Below, piece by piece: positions 1 through 9,028 of a stretch of DNA of 64,000 nt. Made by a program: the position numbers and the translations under genes. Position 1 is the first letter of the stretch; each line of letters begins with the position of its first letter. Source of the DNA: Tunicatimonas pelagia (GTDB lineage Bacteria > Bacteroidota > Bacteroidia > Cytophagales > Cyclobacteriaceae); contig NZ_CP120683.1 in the NCBI RefSeq assembly GCF_030506325.1, positions 434,001-498,000 of the forward strand. The letters are read 5' to 3'. The notes under the pieces are model-generated. The model saw nothing but the letters and a program-made list of their open reading frames with translations. It did not search any database and had not been told where the DNA came from.

Positions 1-228
1 GTGGTTATTATGATCTAAATTTATTACGGTATCGACTAAAATGTCCCCCGGATCCCCAATTCCTTTTGGGTCATATCCAAAAATCCTGACAGCAGATTTA
101 GGGTCTTGTTGAAAATCTTCGGGAAAAACTATATTTCCTTGAAAAGTAGTAAGGTTTTCATCGTCACTACAACTACCAATTATAATGAAAAATTTATATA
201 ATTTTATAAAAATCACGTTATACAACAT
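1..228 (-). CDS. N-terminal part of a small-headed lipoprotein, cut by the window edge
   Basis: An open minus-strand frame starts with ATG at 228 and runs 76 codons to the window edge without a stop. The first 20 residues are a short basic/hydrophobic signal ending in IIIGSC, a lipobox-like sequence with Cys20 as the probable lipidated residue. It is followed by SDDEN, an acidic patch typical of exported Bacteroidota lipoproteins. The visible mature part (about 56 residues) has no domain I recognise. The gene is AT-rich compared with its right-hand neighbours. Location in the cell envelope is inferred from the lipobox; function is unknown. Confidence 0.6.
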   Translation of the reverse strand, partial: MLYNVIFIKLYKFFIIIGSCSDDENLTTFQGNIVFPEDFQQDPKSAVRIFGYDPKGIGDPGDILVDTVINLDHNNH

Positions 229-643
229 TTTTATATTAATATATTGTTAATATACAAAATATTATATAATCATTTTTTACAATCAGTAGTATAAGTTGTT
301 AGCTTATCTAAGCTATCATTCATCACTACGTACTCAATGATACACTAGAGCAATATGAGAATTAATTGTATTAGAAGGTAAAATAGAAAAGCTGTAGCAC
401 GAGCTATCGGTTCTTCTTAGCAAAATACCATAAAGAGAGTGCTACCCTTATTTTGTATTAGAGAAGATAGAAACATAGCGATGCTATTTTAGGCTTTTTT
501 TATACTAAAAAATCGACAGTTGACAAAAAAGTTACATGAGATTAGGTTGAGAGGGCTCCGAATAAAGAAGGCTGATACCAGAACGAGTTATTTTTTCAAG
601 GTACCTGTACCATAAAACTCGACTGCTTACGCTGAGAAGCTTA
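229..643. other. AT-rich intergenic region, no gene seen
   Basis: There is no convincing coding frame in this 415-base gap. It is strongly AT-rich near the lipoprotein start. A perfect short palindrome lies at 300-315 (TAGCTTA-TC-TAAGCTA). The region must hold the promoter of the leftward lipoprotein gene, but I cannot point to a clear element. Confidence 0.5.
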
Positions 644-1558
644 TCAATCTGCTACCGTAAATTCTACATTCCCGATGGATACATCAATATCAAAGGAAAG
701 AATATTGGTGGCACCTTCTTGGTAGAACTGATTAACAAACGTGCCTTTCCTGATCTTTTTAAAAGAACTGGGCATGTCTATCCGACATAGAGGAGAATCA
801 CTCACACGAATAATAATAGGCGACTCAATTTCTGCGAAAGAAACAGCAAGTGACCCAGCCCCAATACTTGCTTTTACTTGGCTTTCCTCCGATAAATCAT
901 CCGAAAAATGCATCACTAATTTTCCGAAGCCTATATCGGCGATTACGTTGCGAGCCCGAGCCAGGTTTAGGTGATCTAGCTCAAGAGTGCCCAAGTCTAC
1001 GCTAGTGTAGAAAGTATCCATCACTACATCGTTGGGCTGATGGGCGGTGTAGCCAATCCGCAGCGAAGAACTTCCGGTGTTCACTTTTAGATTCTCTACA
1101 GCCAAGCCCGATAAATCTACCGTAGAACTTCCCATACCGTAGCGCAGTGATAAATCGTAGGGAGTTTTCTTATTCAAATAAATATACCAAGGGTGCTTTA
1201 GCTTTTCGCTTTCTTCGGAAAAGCTACCCAGCATCCGATCAGAAATGCTCGAACTTAAATCAGTTGGGGCACTATCCTTAAAATCCAGCGTAACATTTTG
1301 CGCTATACCGTCCGATATGCTGCTAGAAACCGGATGAAATTGAGATGATTGAGGATAACCGTAAACACTAACTACATTCGTATTGGAAGTGGCGTGAATG
1401 CGACAATCTACCGTAGTAGCATTTACTTCAAGCTTAACTTTATCTTTCTCACCTACCTGTGTTTGAGTAATATGATAGTGTTTCTTATCCTGCGCTCCGC
1501 TTTCGTCGGTGATTAGAACTGTGGCTACAAAAAATCCTAAAAAAGCATATAATCTCAT
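644..1558 (-). CDS. Secreted hypothetical protein with toast-rack-like beta repeats
   Basis: This encodes 304 residues. Residues 1-22 look like a signal peptide (hydrophobic FLGFFVATVLI, cleavage near SGAQ). The rest is Ser/Asp-rich with alternating hydrophobic residues. From about residue 140 there are successive beta-type stretches (VDLSGLAVENLKVNTGSSSL, then LGTLELDHLNL and IGFGKLVMHF) that resemble the right-handed beta fold of DUF4097/toast-rack adhesin-like proteins. That assignment is by pattern only. No catalytic motif is visible. It lies downstream of dnaJ on the same strand after a 203-base gap, so it may have its own promoter. A 7-bp hairpin abuts its start codon. It is probably periplasmic or surface-associated. 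Confidence 0.6.
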   Translation of the reverse strand: MRLYAFLGFFVATVLITDESGAQDKKHYHITQTQVGEKDKVKLEVNATTVDCRIHATSNTNVVSVYGYPQSSQFHPVSSSISDGIAQNVTLDFKDSAPTDLSSSISDRMLGSFSEESEKLKHPWYIYLNKKTPYDLSLRYGMGSSTVDLSGLAVENLKVNTGSSSLRIGYTAHQPNDVVMDTFYTSVDLGTLELDHLNLARARNVIADIGFGKLVMHFSDDLSEESQVKASIGAGSLAVSFAEIESPIIIRVSDSPLCRIDMPSSFKKIRKGTFVNQFYQEGATNILSFDIDVSIGNVEFTVAD

Positions 1559-1581
1559 GTTGACTTAGTACGGTAGTCAAC
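1559..1581 (-). promoter_or_regulatory. Hairpin directly upstream of the start codon
   Basis: GTTGACT and AGTCAAC form a 7-bp stem with a 9-base loop. The stem ends immediately before the ATG of the leftward secreted-protein gene, so it would cover the usual ribosome-contact region in the mRNA. A role in translation is inference; it could also be an operator. Confidence 0.35.
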
Positions 1582-1761
1582 TAAAAAAGTTATAAATGTC
1601 AAGCTATTTAGAAAGAAAATGATTAACGGATTGATGACTACGAGAAATTGGAAATTAGTCATTACTCATCAATCATTACTCCTCACACCAAGCTCCCAGT
1701 CTCACGCCAACTATTTATTAATCATTATTTCCAGCTCTATACTTTGGTTTCCGTTCTTCGT

Positions 1762-2913
1762 TTAAAAGAACTCCTTCATTCGCTCAAAGAAGCTTTTGTC
1801 GCCCTTACTTGGTTGCGGCTGAAAATTAGGTGAATCTCGTAAGCTCTCCAGTGTTTTTTTCTCGTCGGAAGAAAGCGTTTTGGGAGTCCATACATTCACA
1901 TGAATTAGCTGATCGCCCTTACCATAGCCATTAATATCTTGAATACCTTTTCCGCGAAGGCGAAGAATTTTACCACTCTGCGTACCAGGATCTATCTTGA
2001 TTTTGACCTTCCCATCAATGGTAGGCACCTCTACCGAAATACCCAAAGCAGCATCAATAAGGCTAATGTACAGGTCGTACACAATGTTGGTTCCATCACG
2101 CTTCAGCTCTTCGTCTTCTTTCTCTTCAATCACGATAAGCAAATCGCCCGGTACTCCACCTCGTTTAGGTACATTACCTTTACCCGACATAGAGAGCTGC
2201 ATCCCTTCTCCTACTCCTTCCGGAATTTTCACCGGAATCACTTCTTCCTCCAAAATACGCCCTTCCCCTTTGCAGGTACCACAACGCCGATCTATAATTT
2301 TTCCCTCACCGCCACAGTTACCGCAGGTATTGGTCGATACCATCTGCCCCAGCATCGTGTTTACAACTTTGCGGATCTGACCACTACCATTGCAGGTAGG
2401 GCAAGTTCGGAGAGCCGTACCATTTTCGGCTCCGTTACCCCCGCAGGTATTGCAGGTGATGTACCGCTTAACTTTTATTTTCTTTTCAACACCGTGGGCA
2501 ATTTCATCTAACGTGAGCTTTAGCTTGATACGGAGATTAGAACCCCGTCGCTGACGGGAACCGCCGCCCCCTCCTCCACCGAAAAAGCTCTCAAACGGGC
2601 TACCGCTTCCTCCGAAAATATCACCAAACTGAGAGAAAATGTCATCCATAGACATTCCACCTCCGCCACCAAAACCACCGGCTCCACCCCGCATTCCATC
2701 GTGGCCAAAGCGGTCGTAACGCTGACGCTTTTCAGCATCGCCTAACACTTCATAAGCCTCCGCTGCCTCTTTAAACTGGTCTTCCGCTTCAGGGTTGTCC
2801 GGATTTTTATCCGGATGAAACTTGATGGCGGTCTTTCGGTATGCTTTCTTGATTTCTTCGGGAGAGGCATCGCGCGATACCCCCAGAATTTCGTAGTAGT
2901 CTCTTTTTGCCAT
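1762..2913 (-). CDS. dnaJ: Chaperone protein DnaJ (Hsp40)
   Basis: DnaJ stimulates the DnaK ATPase and delivers unfolded substrates. The 383-residue product has the complete type I layout: J domain at 1-65 with the HPD motif at 33-35, a Gly/Phe-rich linker at about 75-120, then a zinc-binding domain with four CxxCxGxG repeats ([32 protein letters not shown]) and the C-terminal substrate-binding beta domains. I chose ATG 2913 ([10 protein letters not shown]) because the frame upstream only adds five residues overlapping the grpE stop. It follows grpE by 4 bases, so both are one operon under the promoter before grpE. dnaK is not in the window. Confidence 0.97.
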   Translation of the reverse strand: MAKRDYYEILGVSRDASPEEIKKAYRKTAIKFHPDKNPDNPEAEDQFKEAAEAYEVLGDAEKRQRYDRFGHDGMRGGAGGFGGGGGMSMDDIFSQFGDIFGGSGSPFESFFGGGGGGGSRQRRGSNLRIKLKLTLDEIAHGVEKKIKVKRYITCNTCGGNGAENGTALRTCPTCNGSGQIRKVVNTMLGQMVSTNTCGNCGGEGKIIDRRCGTCKGEGRILEEEVIPVKIPEGVGEGMQLSMSGKGNVPKRGGVPGDLLIVIEEKEDEELKRDGTNIVYDLYISLIDAALGISVEVPTIDGKVKIKIDPGTQSGKILRLRGKGIQDINGYGKGDQLIHVNVWTPKTLSSDEKKTLESLRDSPNFQPQPSKGDKSFFERMKEFF

Positions 2914-2917
2914 ATTA

Positions 2918-3490
2918 TTACGATCCAATCACAACCTTTGCGTAACGCAATACTTTCTCTCCAATAAAGTAACCGCTCTCAATAACGTCGACTACCTTTC
3001 CCTTTAATTCTTCACTGGGTGCCGGAGTTTGCACTACGGCTTCGTGGTACTCACTATCGAAATCGCTTCCTTGCGCTACCTCCATTCGGGTAAGGCCTTT
3101 TTGCTCCAATATTTTCACCATTTTCTGATGCACCAGCTGAATTCCCTCGTACATGGGTGCTACTGCTTCATTTTCTTTGAAAATATCAAGTGAACGCTCA
3201 AAATCATCAATCACCGGAATCAAAGCCGACATAATGTCCTCACTGGCAGTCTTAATTAACTCAAGTCGCTCTTTGGCCGTACGCCGACGGTAATTTTCAA
3301 ATTCGGCATAAAGGCGCAAATACTTATCTTTGGCTTCAGCCACGGCAATGTTGGGATCTTCTTCCTCAGTTGGCTTCTCCTCTTTTTCTTCTACCTCATC
3401 GAATGGGTTCTTAGAGCCTTCCATTTCGCCAGTTTCTTCTTCAGAAATATCGCGTTCTATTTCTTCGTTCGTAGTTTTATCGTCAGTCAT
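2918..3490 (-). CDS. grpE: Nucleotide exchange factor GrpE
   Basis: GrpE releases ADP from DnaK. The 190-residue product starts with an acidic, disordered tail (about 1-50, many Glu/Asp), followed by a long helix ([20 protein letters not shown]) used for dimerisation and a C-terminal beta domain ending in [12 protein letters not shown], the family's typical end. It is the first gene of the grpE-dnaJ operon. Its upstream region carries a TTGGCA/TTGTC element and an upstream inverted motif that may give heat-shock control. Confidence 0.96.
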   Translation of the reverse strand: MTDDKTTNEEIERDISEEETGEMEGSKNPFDEVEEKEEKPTEEEDPNIAVAEAKDKYLRLYAEFENYRRRTAKERLELIKTASEDIMSALIPVIDDFERSLDIFKENEAVAPMYEGIQLVHQKMVKILEQKGLTRMEVAQGSDFDSEYHEAVVQTPAPSEELKGKVVDVIESGYFIGEKVLRYAKVVIGS

Positions 3491-3563
3491 GGTGTCTTGC
3501 AGATTTTTATTCTCTTTATCTACTATCGTTTAAAACTTTTGGTTCAAGAACACGGGGGGAAAC

Positions 3564-3605
3564 GACAACTTTTTTGCCAAGCTTCTTTTTATGACAGATT
3601 GGCAG
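3564..3605 (-). promoter_or_regulatory. Candidate promoter and upstream site of grpE-dnaJ
   Basis: Read on the minus strand, CTGCCAATCTGTCAT (3591-3605) precedes TTGGCA-N6-TTGTC (3564-3580), about 75 bases before the grpE start. TTGGCA with TTG at this spacing resembles a -24/-12 (sigma-54-type) promoter TGGCAC-N5-TTGC, with two deviations from consensus. The upstream box has TG-C/T-CA repeats that could bind a regulator. No usual TTG/TAnnTTTG pair is obvious. The type of sigma factor is inference. Confidence 0.4.
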
Positions 3606-3607
3606 CA

Positions 3608-4600
3608 TTAGGTATGTAATGTTCGCCAGATTACATCTTTCAATTCATCAATTTGGTAGCTCTGAGCCGAAGAAATAAATAAAAAAGAAATTGGAACATC
3701 TATCTCAGCTCGAATTGCCTCTTGAAGTTCCTCATCCAGCAGGTCAGCTTTAGAGATCGCTAACAAGCGTTTCTTATCCATCATTTCCGGATTGTACGTT
3801 TCCAACTCGTTTAGCAGTGTTCGGTATTCTTGGTTGATGTCGTCAGTGTCAGCCGGAATAACGAACAGCAGGATAGAATTCCGCTCAATATGGCGAAGAA
3901 AGCGGGTTCCCAGCCCCTTGCCTTCGGCAGCTCCTTCAATAATTCCCGGAATATCAGCTACCACAAAAGATTGAAAATCGCGGTACTCCACTACGCCCAG
4001 GTTAGGCGTAAGCGTAGTGAATGGATAGTCAGCAATTTCGGGTTTGGCTGCTGAAACTACCGATAGCAAAGTAGATTTACCCGCATTCGGAAAGCCGATT
4101 AATCCTACATCAGCCAGTACTTTTAGTTCTAATATAAACCATGCCTCCCGTTCAGGTTCACCGGGCTGAGCGTAACGGGGAGATTGGTTGGTGGAGGATT
4201 TGAAATGGTCGTTGCCCAAACCGCCTCGTCCCCCTTCCAGGATAATTACTTCCTGCCCATCTTCCGTAATTTCCGCTACTTTTTCTTCCGTCTCTTCCAG
4301 TCGGGCGATGGTACCAAGCGGCACCTCTAATACTATGTCTTCCCCTTGCGCCCCACTCTTCCGCGAGGGGCCACCTCCTTCACCGTTTTTAGCCATTACG
4401 TGCTTACGGTACTTTAGGTGTAGCAATGTCCAGAGTTGAGCATTGCCTCGCAAGATGATATGACCACCCCGACCACCATCTCCGCCATCGGGACCACCTT
4501 TCGGCACAAACTTCTCCCGCCGAAAGTGAGCTGAACCTGCTCCTCCCCGCCCCGAGCGGGCATGAAATTTTACGTAATCAATAAAGTTAGGCGAGGACAT
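3608..4600 (-). CDS. obgE: GTPase ObgE/CgtA, ribosome assembly
   Basis: Obg is an essential GTPase that joins late 50S assembly and stress signalling. The 330-residue product has the N-terminal glycine-rich Obg fold ([21 protein letters not shown], then repeated GGDGG/GGRGG turns, about 1-157) followed by the G domain: G1 [12 protein letters not shown]2 with TT in [12 protein letters not shown]3 [10 protein letters not shown]4 as SKAD. There is no C-terminal extension, so it is a short form. I chose ATG 4600 ([12 protein letters not shown]); an in-frame upstream ATG at 4642 lies inside the repeated hairpin leader and adds no conserved sequence. It follows pyk on the same strand. Confidence 0.95.
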   Translation of the reverse strand: MSSPNFIDYVKFHARSGRGGAGSAHFRREKFVPKGGPDGGDGGRGGHIILRGNAQLWTLLHLKYRKHVMAKNGEGGGPSRKSGAQGEDIVLEVPLGTIARLEETEEKVAEITEDGQEVIILEGGRGGLGNDHFKSSTNQSPRYAQPGEPEREAWFILELKVLADVGLIGFPNAGKSTLLSVVSAAKPEIADYPFTTLTPNLGVVEYRDFQSFVVADIPGIIEGAAEGKGLGTRFLRHIERNSILLFVIPADTDDINQEYRTLLNELETYNPEMMDKKRLLAISKADLLDEELQEAIRAEIDVPISFLFISSAQSYQIDELKDVIWRTLHT

Positions 4601-4601
4601 A

Positions 4602-4687
4602 TGATTAGTGACTAATGATGTATGAATAATGATTAACGACAATTGGTAGTAAACTATTCATTCATCAGTCATTAATCATTATTCACT
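4602..4687 (-). repeat. Simple-word inverted repeat between pyk and obgE
   Basis: Two AT-rich arms (about 4602-4638 and 4652-4687) built of ATTAATGA/AATGATT words are imperfectly complementary and can form a stem of about 30 bp. Its outer edge (4669-4687) is the 19-base word AGTGAATAATGATTAATGA on the minus strand. The same word occurs exactly at 29642 and 32910, in leaders of permease genes. It overlaps the last bases of pyk and ends next to the obgE start. Confidence 0.6.
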
Positions 4688-6116
4688 ACTTTACTACTTG
4701 AATTCTCACCATGTTGGTGCGATCTTCCCAGTGCAGGGGCATACTAGCGGTGCTAATGTAGGTATCATTATGATGCAGCAACCCTTTAGCCCGCAGTATC
4801 TTTTCCAGATCATCGAAAGTTTCGTCGGTAGAGCGGGTGCCATCGTAATAGAAGCCCCGTAGCCCCCAGTAGAGATTAATAATATTGAGCAACCGACGGT
4901 TAGAAGTAAAAATGAAGATATTGGCCTTTGGTCGGTGCCCCGAAATTCTGAACCCAGTGTAGCCAGATTTAGTCATTCCGATGATGGCATTGGCATTCAC
5001 TTCTTTACTCAGGCGACAAGCCGTACGCACTAAGTTATCATTATTAAAGGTAGGCGAATCAGCTGGGATATGTGATAGCTTGTCATACACATCGTCTTGT
5101 TTTTCTACGGCTAAAATAGTCCGCACCATACTCTTCACCGTTTGTATCGGGTACTTCCCGGAAGCTGTTTCGGCCGAGAGCATAATGGCATCGGCGCCGT
5201 CTAATACGGCATTCGCCACATCGTTGGTTTCGGCTCGCGTAGGTCGCGGATTTTCAATCATGCTCTCCATCATTTGGGTAGCAATAATTACTGGCTTAGA
5301 AGCCGCGTTGCACTTTTCTACCATCATCTTTTGCGCCATAGGCACATCTTCCATCGCAATTTCCACTCCTAGGTCGCCCCGGGCAACCATCAGCCCATCG
5401 GTAGCACTAATAATTTCGTCGATATTGCGTAATGCCTCCGGCTTTTCAATTTTGGCAATCACCTTTGGCTCCTTTCCCTTTTCTGCAATGATGTCCTTCA
5501 AATCGTAGATATCACTGGCATAACGGACAAATGAAAGCGCAATCCAATCAACATCATGTTCTAATCCGAAGAGCAGGTCTTTTTTGTCTTTCTCGGTGAG
5601 TGAGGGTGCCGAAATTTTAGTATCCGGCAGGTTCATACCCTTGCGCGATTTTAAGGCACCGCCGTAAATTACTGTTGCCTTTACCTCATCGCCTGATGAT
5701 TCAGTTACCCGTAGTTCAATTTTGCCATCATCAACCAGTATGGTATCACCAATTTCTACATCAGTAGACAGGGAAGTATACGTAGTGCTTACCTTCTGAG
5801 CGGTGCCTAACATCTCTTTGCAGGTAATGGTTAGGGTTTGACCGGGGGTAATCTCTACCTCGCCGTTTTCCACTTCACCAATCCGAATTTTAGGCCCCTG
5901 CAAATCCTGAAGAATGCACACGTTCGTCCCCAATTCTTCATTTACTTCCCGGATGTACTTTATTACTTGTTGGTGCCCAGTGTGGTTTCCGTGGGAAAAA
6001 TTGAGCCGAAAAACCCCTACTCCCGCCTTAACCAGTTCAATAAGCATTTCCTTATTATTGGTTGCTGGGCCAATGGTAGCCACAATTTTAGTTTTGTTAG
6101 AAGGTAAATGATCCAT
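4686..6116 (-). CDS. pyk: Pyruvate kinase
   Basis: Converts phosphoenolpyruvate and ADP to pyruvate and ATP, the last step of glycolysis. The 476 residues match a full-length bacterial enzyme. TKIVATIGPAT is at the start, FRLNFSHG follows, and the active-site stretch IAKIEKPEALRN (Lys/Glu for the metal and phosphoenolpyruvate) precedes the signature MVARGDLGVE. KPVIIATQMMESM and RAETNDVANAVLDGADAIML are also present. The C-terminal allosteric domain is complete. It is 1 base downstream of the IPExxxVDY-type gene and probably cotranscribed with it. Confidence 0.96.
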   Translation of the reverse strand: MDHLPSNKTKIVATIGPATNNKEMLIELVKAGVGVFRLNFSHGNHTGHQQVIKYIREVNEELGTNVCILQDLQGPKIRIGEVENGEVEITPGQTLTITCKEMLGTAQKVSTTYTSLSTDVEIGDTILVDDGKIELRVTESSGDEVKATVIYGGALKSRKGMNLPDTKISAPSLTEKDKKDLLFGLEHDVDWIALSFVRYASDIYDLKDIIAEKGKEPKVIAKIEKPEALRNIDEIISATDGLMVARGDLGVEIAMEDVPMAQKMMVEKCNAASKPVIIATQMMESMIENPRPTRAETNDVANAVLDGADAIMLSAETASGKYPIQTVKSMVRTILAVEKQDDVYDKLSHIPADSPTFNNDNLVRTACRLSKEVNANAIIGMTKSGYTGFRISGHRPKANIFIFTSNRRLLNIINLYWGLRGFYYDGTRSTDETFDDLEKILRAKGLLHHNDTYISTASMPLHWEDRTNMVRIQVVK

Positions 6117-6117
6117 A

Positions 6118-6540
6118 CTAAAACAATAGGTTATCTTTATTTGGGAGTAAATCTACCGAAATTTGTGAAAAGCCCTTGATATCGGGGGTTATTTTCAGGT
6201 TCTGATGGAGCTGACGTAAGGATATATGGTTGCCCGGATCATCAAGTCGGAGCAAAAAATTCCACTGTGCCAGCTCCGGTAGCAGCAACGCAATTTCCTG
6301 GTTCTCTGTAAAGGCTTCGTTTCTCAATAAACGCCAGGTTTGCGTACCTCGCTGGTAACAAAAGTGCGAAAATGAAGCTACTGAGTCAATGGTGACATTC
6401 AGCGTAATATCAGGCACTTTTATAAAATGGCAGTAGCAACTTTGGTTCAATGCCCAGGCCAACTTATACTCTTTGGAGCTAGAACTGAGACCGAACAAAA
6501 TAAAGTCGTACTGAAAGTCGGTATCTAACTGCGTATACAC
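6118..6540 (-). CDS. IPExxxVDY-family protein
   Basis: 140 residues of a Bacteroidota-specific family of unknown function. I recognise it from the N-terminal pattern YDFILFGLSSSSKEYKLAWALN, the C-terminal pattern ISVDLLPNKDNLLF, and the synteny with pyk and acpP-fabF-rnc, which is common in the phylum. There is no signal peptide or membrane segment, so it is probably cytosolic. It starts 148 bases from acpP, which reads the other way, and is tightly coupled to pyk. No motif suggests an enzymatic activity. Confidence 0.7.
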   Translation of the reverse strand: MYTQLDTDFQYDFILFGLSSSSKEYKLAWALNQSCYCHFIKVPDITLNVTIDSVASFSHFCYQRGTQTWRLLRNEAFTENQEIALLLPELAQWNFLLRLDDPGNHISLRQLHQNLKITPDIKGFSQISVDLLPNKDNLLF

Positions 6541-6631
6541 AAATAAAATTTAGGCTCAGTTAGTTGCGAAACTAGGGCTAAATTTTTCAAGTTTGCACTT
6601 AGGCACCAAAAAAAGATTGAAAAACTTTCGT

Positions 6632-6662
6632 TTGACATTATTACATTAAATCTCTTTCTTTG
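6632..6662 (+). promoter_or_regulatory. Candidate promoter of acpP-fabF-rnc-nadE
   Basis: TTG at 6632-6634 and TTTCTTTG at 6655-6662 are separated by 20 bases, close to the Bacteroidota -33 TTG / -7 TAnnTTTG consensus (one base of the TA is not matched). The start codon of acpP follows 27 bases later. Confidence 0.4.
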
Positions 6663-6688
6663 CGCCGTTAACTATAAATGCAACCAAT

Positions 6689-6925
6689 ATGTCTGAAATT
6701 GCACAGAAAGTAAAAGGAATCATCATCGACAAGCTAGGAGTGGAAGAATCTGAGGTTACTCCCGATGCTAGCTTTACCAATGATCTAGGTGCTGATTCTT
6801 TAGATACTGTAGAGCTTATTATGGAATTCGAGAAGGAGTTTAATATTTCTATTCCTGACGACCAAGCCGAAAACATTGCCACAGTAGGGCAAGCTATCTC
6901 TTACTTGGAAGAGAACGTAAACTAG
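6689..6925 (+). CDS. acpP: Acyl carrier protein
   Basis: Carries growing acyl chains during type II fatty acid synthesis. The 78-residue acidic protein has the full four-helix ACP pattern and the phosphopantetheine attachment motif [10 protein letters not shown] with Ser37. It is 21 bases before fabF, the usual order. The same pool of ACP may also feed lipid A and lipoate synthesis. Confidence 0.97.
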   Translation: MSEIAQKVKGIIIDKLGVEESEVTPDASFTNDLGADSLDTVELIMEFEKEFNISIPDDQAENIATVGQAISYLEENVN

Positions 6926-6946
6926 TAGATCACTTTTCCCTTTTGT

Positions 6947-8200
6947 ATGAAGTCTCGGAGAGTTGTTGTAACGGGATTGGGGGCACTTACTCCCATTGGT
7001 AATTCAGTAGCCGACTATTGGCAAGGATTATCGCAGGGAGTAAGTGGTTCAGCCAATATCACGCATTTTGATACTGAGAAGTTCAAAACCAAGTTCGCCT
7101 GTGAGCTGAAAAATTTTAACCCTAACGATCATTTCGACCGCAAGGAAGCTCGAAAGCTGGATCCTTGCGCTCAGTACGCAATAGTTGCTGCCGATGAGGC
7201 AGTAGCCGATGCTGGCTTGGTTCAGAGTGCGGTTGACCCTGATCGGGTTGGCGTTATTTGGGGGTCGGGCATTGGTGGCCTTATTACGTTTCAGCAGGAG
7301 GTGATGCAGTTTGCCCAGGGCGACGGCACCCCTCGCTTCAATCCGTTCTTCATCCCCAAAATGATTATAGATATTACCCCCGGGCATATCTCAATCAAAT
7401 ACGGGTTTCGAGGGCCAAATTTCGCTACCGTTTCCGCGTGTGCTTCGGCTACGCACGCTCTAATTGATGCTTACACCTACATTAAGCTAGGTAAGGCCGA
7501 TGCTATCGTCTCGGGTGGTTCGGAAGCCGCCGTTTGCGAAGCGGGCGTAGGAGGTTTTGGGGCTATGAAAGCACTATCAGAACGCAATGACTCTCCAGAA
7601 ACTGCTTCGCGTCCGTTTGATAAAGATCGGGAAGGGTTTGTGCTGGGCGAGGGTGCCGGAGCATTAGTTTTAGAAGAGTTAGAACACGCTCAAGCTCGAG
7701 GAGCCAAGATTTACGCTGAGATCTTAGGTAACGGCATGACCGCCGATGCTCACCACATTACCGCTCCTCACCCCGAAGGAGTAGGAGTAAAAAAAGTGAT
7801 GCAAAACGCATTGGAGGATGCCGGAGTTTCTCCCGAAACGGTAGACTACATCAACGTACACGGAACTTCCACCCCGTTAGGCGACATCAGCGAAGTAAAT
7901 GCCATCATTGATGTGTTCGGCGATCATGCTTTTGATCTTAACATTAGCTCCACCAAGTCTATGACCGGTCATCTACTCGGCGCAGCCGGAGGCATTGAAG
8001 CTATTGCTTGCATTATGGCTATTAACCATAACTTGATTCCGCCTACCATCAATCATTTTACTGATGACGAGCAGATTAACGACCGCTTGAATCTGACGTT
8101 CAATCAAGCCCAGGAGCGAGAAGTAGTTACGGCCATCAGCAATACTTTCGGGTTCGGAGGGCACAATACATCGATGATCTTTCGCAAATTTGAGAAATAG
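6947..8200 (+). CDS. fabF: 3-oxoacyl-ACP synthase II (FabF/KAS II)
   Basis: Condenses malonyl-ACP with acyl-ACP in fatty acid elongation. The 417-residue thiolase-fold protein shows the KAS active-site triad: Cys165 in TVSACASATHAL, a His in NVHGTSTPLGD and a His in STKSMTGHLLGAAGG, plus the C-terminal NTFGFGGHN. Length and motifs are as expected. It lies between acpP and rnc; its stop at 8198-8200 is 2 bases from the GTG start of rnc. Confidence 0.97.
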   Translation: MKSRRVVVTGLGALTPIGNSVADYWQGLSQGVSGSANITHFDTEKFKTKFACELKNFNPNDHFDRKEARKLDPCAQYAIVAADEAVADAGLVQSAVDPDRVGVIWGSGIGGLITFQQEVMQFAQGDGTPRFNPFFIPKMIIDITPGHISIKYGFRGPNFATVSACASATHALIDAYTYIKLGKADAIVSGGSEAAVCEAGVGGFGAMKALSERNDSPETASRPFDKDREGFVLGEGAGALVLEELEHAQARGAKIYAEILGNGMTADAHHITAPHPEGVGVKKVMQNALEDAGVSPETVDYINVHGTSTPLGDISEVNAIIDVFGDHAFDLNISSTKSMTGHLLGAAGGIEAIACIMAINHNLIPPTINHFTDDEQINDRLNLTFNQAQEREVVTAISNTFGFGGHNTSMIFRKFEK

Positions 8201-8202
8201 AC

Positions 8203-8997
8203 GTGGCGGGTTCCTTCGTAGGTCGTCTGATTTCTCTAACCCGTACGTTGCTGCTTGCTATTCCCCCGGTAGCAGCCCTGGCAATTCCTGATGATAAAGA
8301 ACGAAAAATTTCGCGATGTGTCTACCAAATGGTGGGGCGACCTCCTGCCAACCTGGGCTTATACCAACTGGCCTTTAAACACGTATCGGTAGCTAAGCGC
8401 AATCGTTACGGATTAAAAGAATCTAACGAACGTTTGGAGTACTTAGGCGATGCGGTGCTCTCGACAGTAGTGGCTGAATATCTCTTCAAAAAATTCCCCT
8501 TCCGGGATGAAGGCTTCTTAACCGAAATCCGAGCACGTATTGTGAACCGCGAATCGCTCAATGGCGTGGCGCGTAAAATTGGAGTAGATCAACTGGTAGA
8601 GTACGACAGTTCGCACCGGGGTGGCCATCGGGCCCACAAGTCTATCAACGGAAATACACTGGAAGCCTTAGTTGGAGCGGTATACCTAGATCATGGATTT
8701 GCTTTTTGCCGAAGGTTTGTTCTGAACCGAATTCTAATTCCCCACTTCGATCTTTCTACGATTGTTAACAACAATACGAACTTCAAAAGCATGATTATTG
8801 AATGGGCACAGAAGCATAATCATCAGGTTCGTTTTGAGATTGTAGATACCCGAGGCACCAGCCACCAGCGCGAGTTTATCGCGCAATTGTTCCTTGATGA
8901 AAAACCTATCTGCCAGGGAAGTGGTTATAGTAAAAAGAAAGCCGAACAGCGCGCTTCTGAAAAAGCCATTCAGGAACTAGAGCCTGAATTTGAGTAG
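8203..8997 (+). CDS. rnc: Ribonuclease III
   Basis: Cuts double-stranded RNA in rRNA and mRNA processing. The 264-residue product has the RNase III signature NERLEYLGDAVL with catalytic acidic residues, the second acidic site in TLEALVGAVYLDHG, and a C-terminal double-stranded-RNA-binding domain (about 190-262, with GSGYSKKKAEQRASEKAI). The GTG at 8203, 2 bases after fabF, is the chosen start; no ATG precedes the conserved domain. The hydrophobic N-terminal 25 residues are unusual for the family and might be partly untranslated if a later start is used. It sits in the acpP-fabF operon. Confidence 0.93.
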   Translation: MAGSFVGRLISLTRTLLLAIPPVAALAIPDDKERKISRCVYQMVGRPPANLGLYQLAFKHVSVAKRNRYGLKESNERLEYLGDAVLSTVVAEYLFKKFPFRDEGFLTEIRARIVNRESLNGVARKIGVDQLVEYDSSHRGGHRAHKSINGNTLEALVGAVYLDHGFAFCRRFVLNRILIPHFDLSTIVNNNTNFKSMIIEWAQKHNHQVRFEIVDTRGTSHQREFIAQLFLDEKPICQGSGYSKKKAEQRASEKAIQELEPEFE

Positions 8998-9028
8998 CAA
9001 AAGTAACGTTTATTTTATCCCTGCGCCT

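Noticed and set aside
2520-2738. Frame inside dnaJ (glycine-rich part)
   Set aside because: A shadow of the dnaJ reading frame in low-complexity sequence.
4601-4642. Longer obgE start
   Set aside because: The extra 14 residues come from the hairpin repeat; the conserved Obg start is at 4600.
8990-9028. Longer nadE start at TTG 8990
   Set aside because: The extra residues overlap rnc, have no conservation, and the protein begins normally at ATG 9029.
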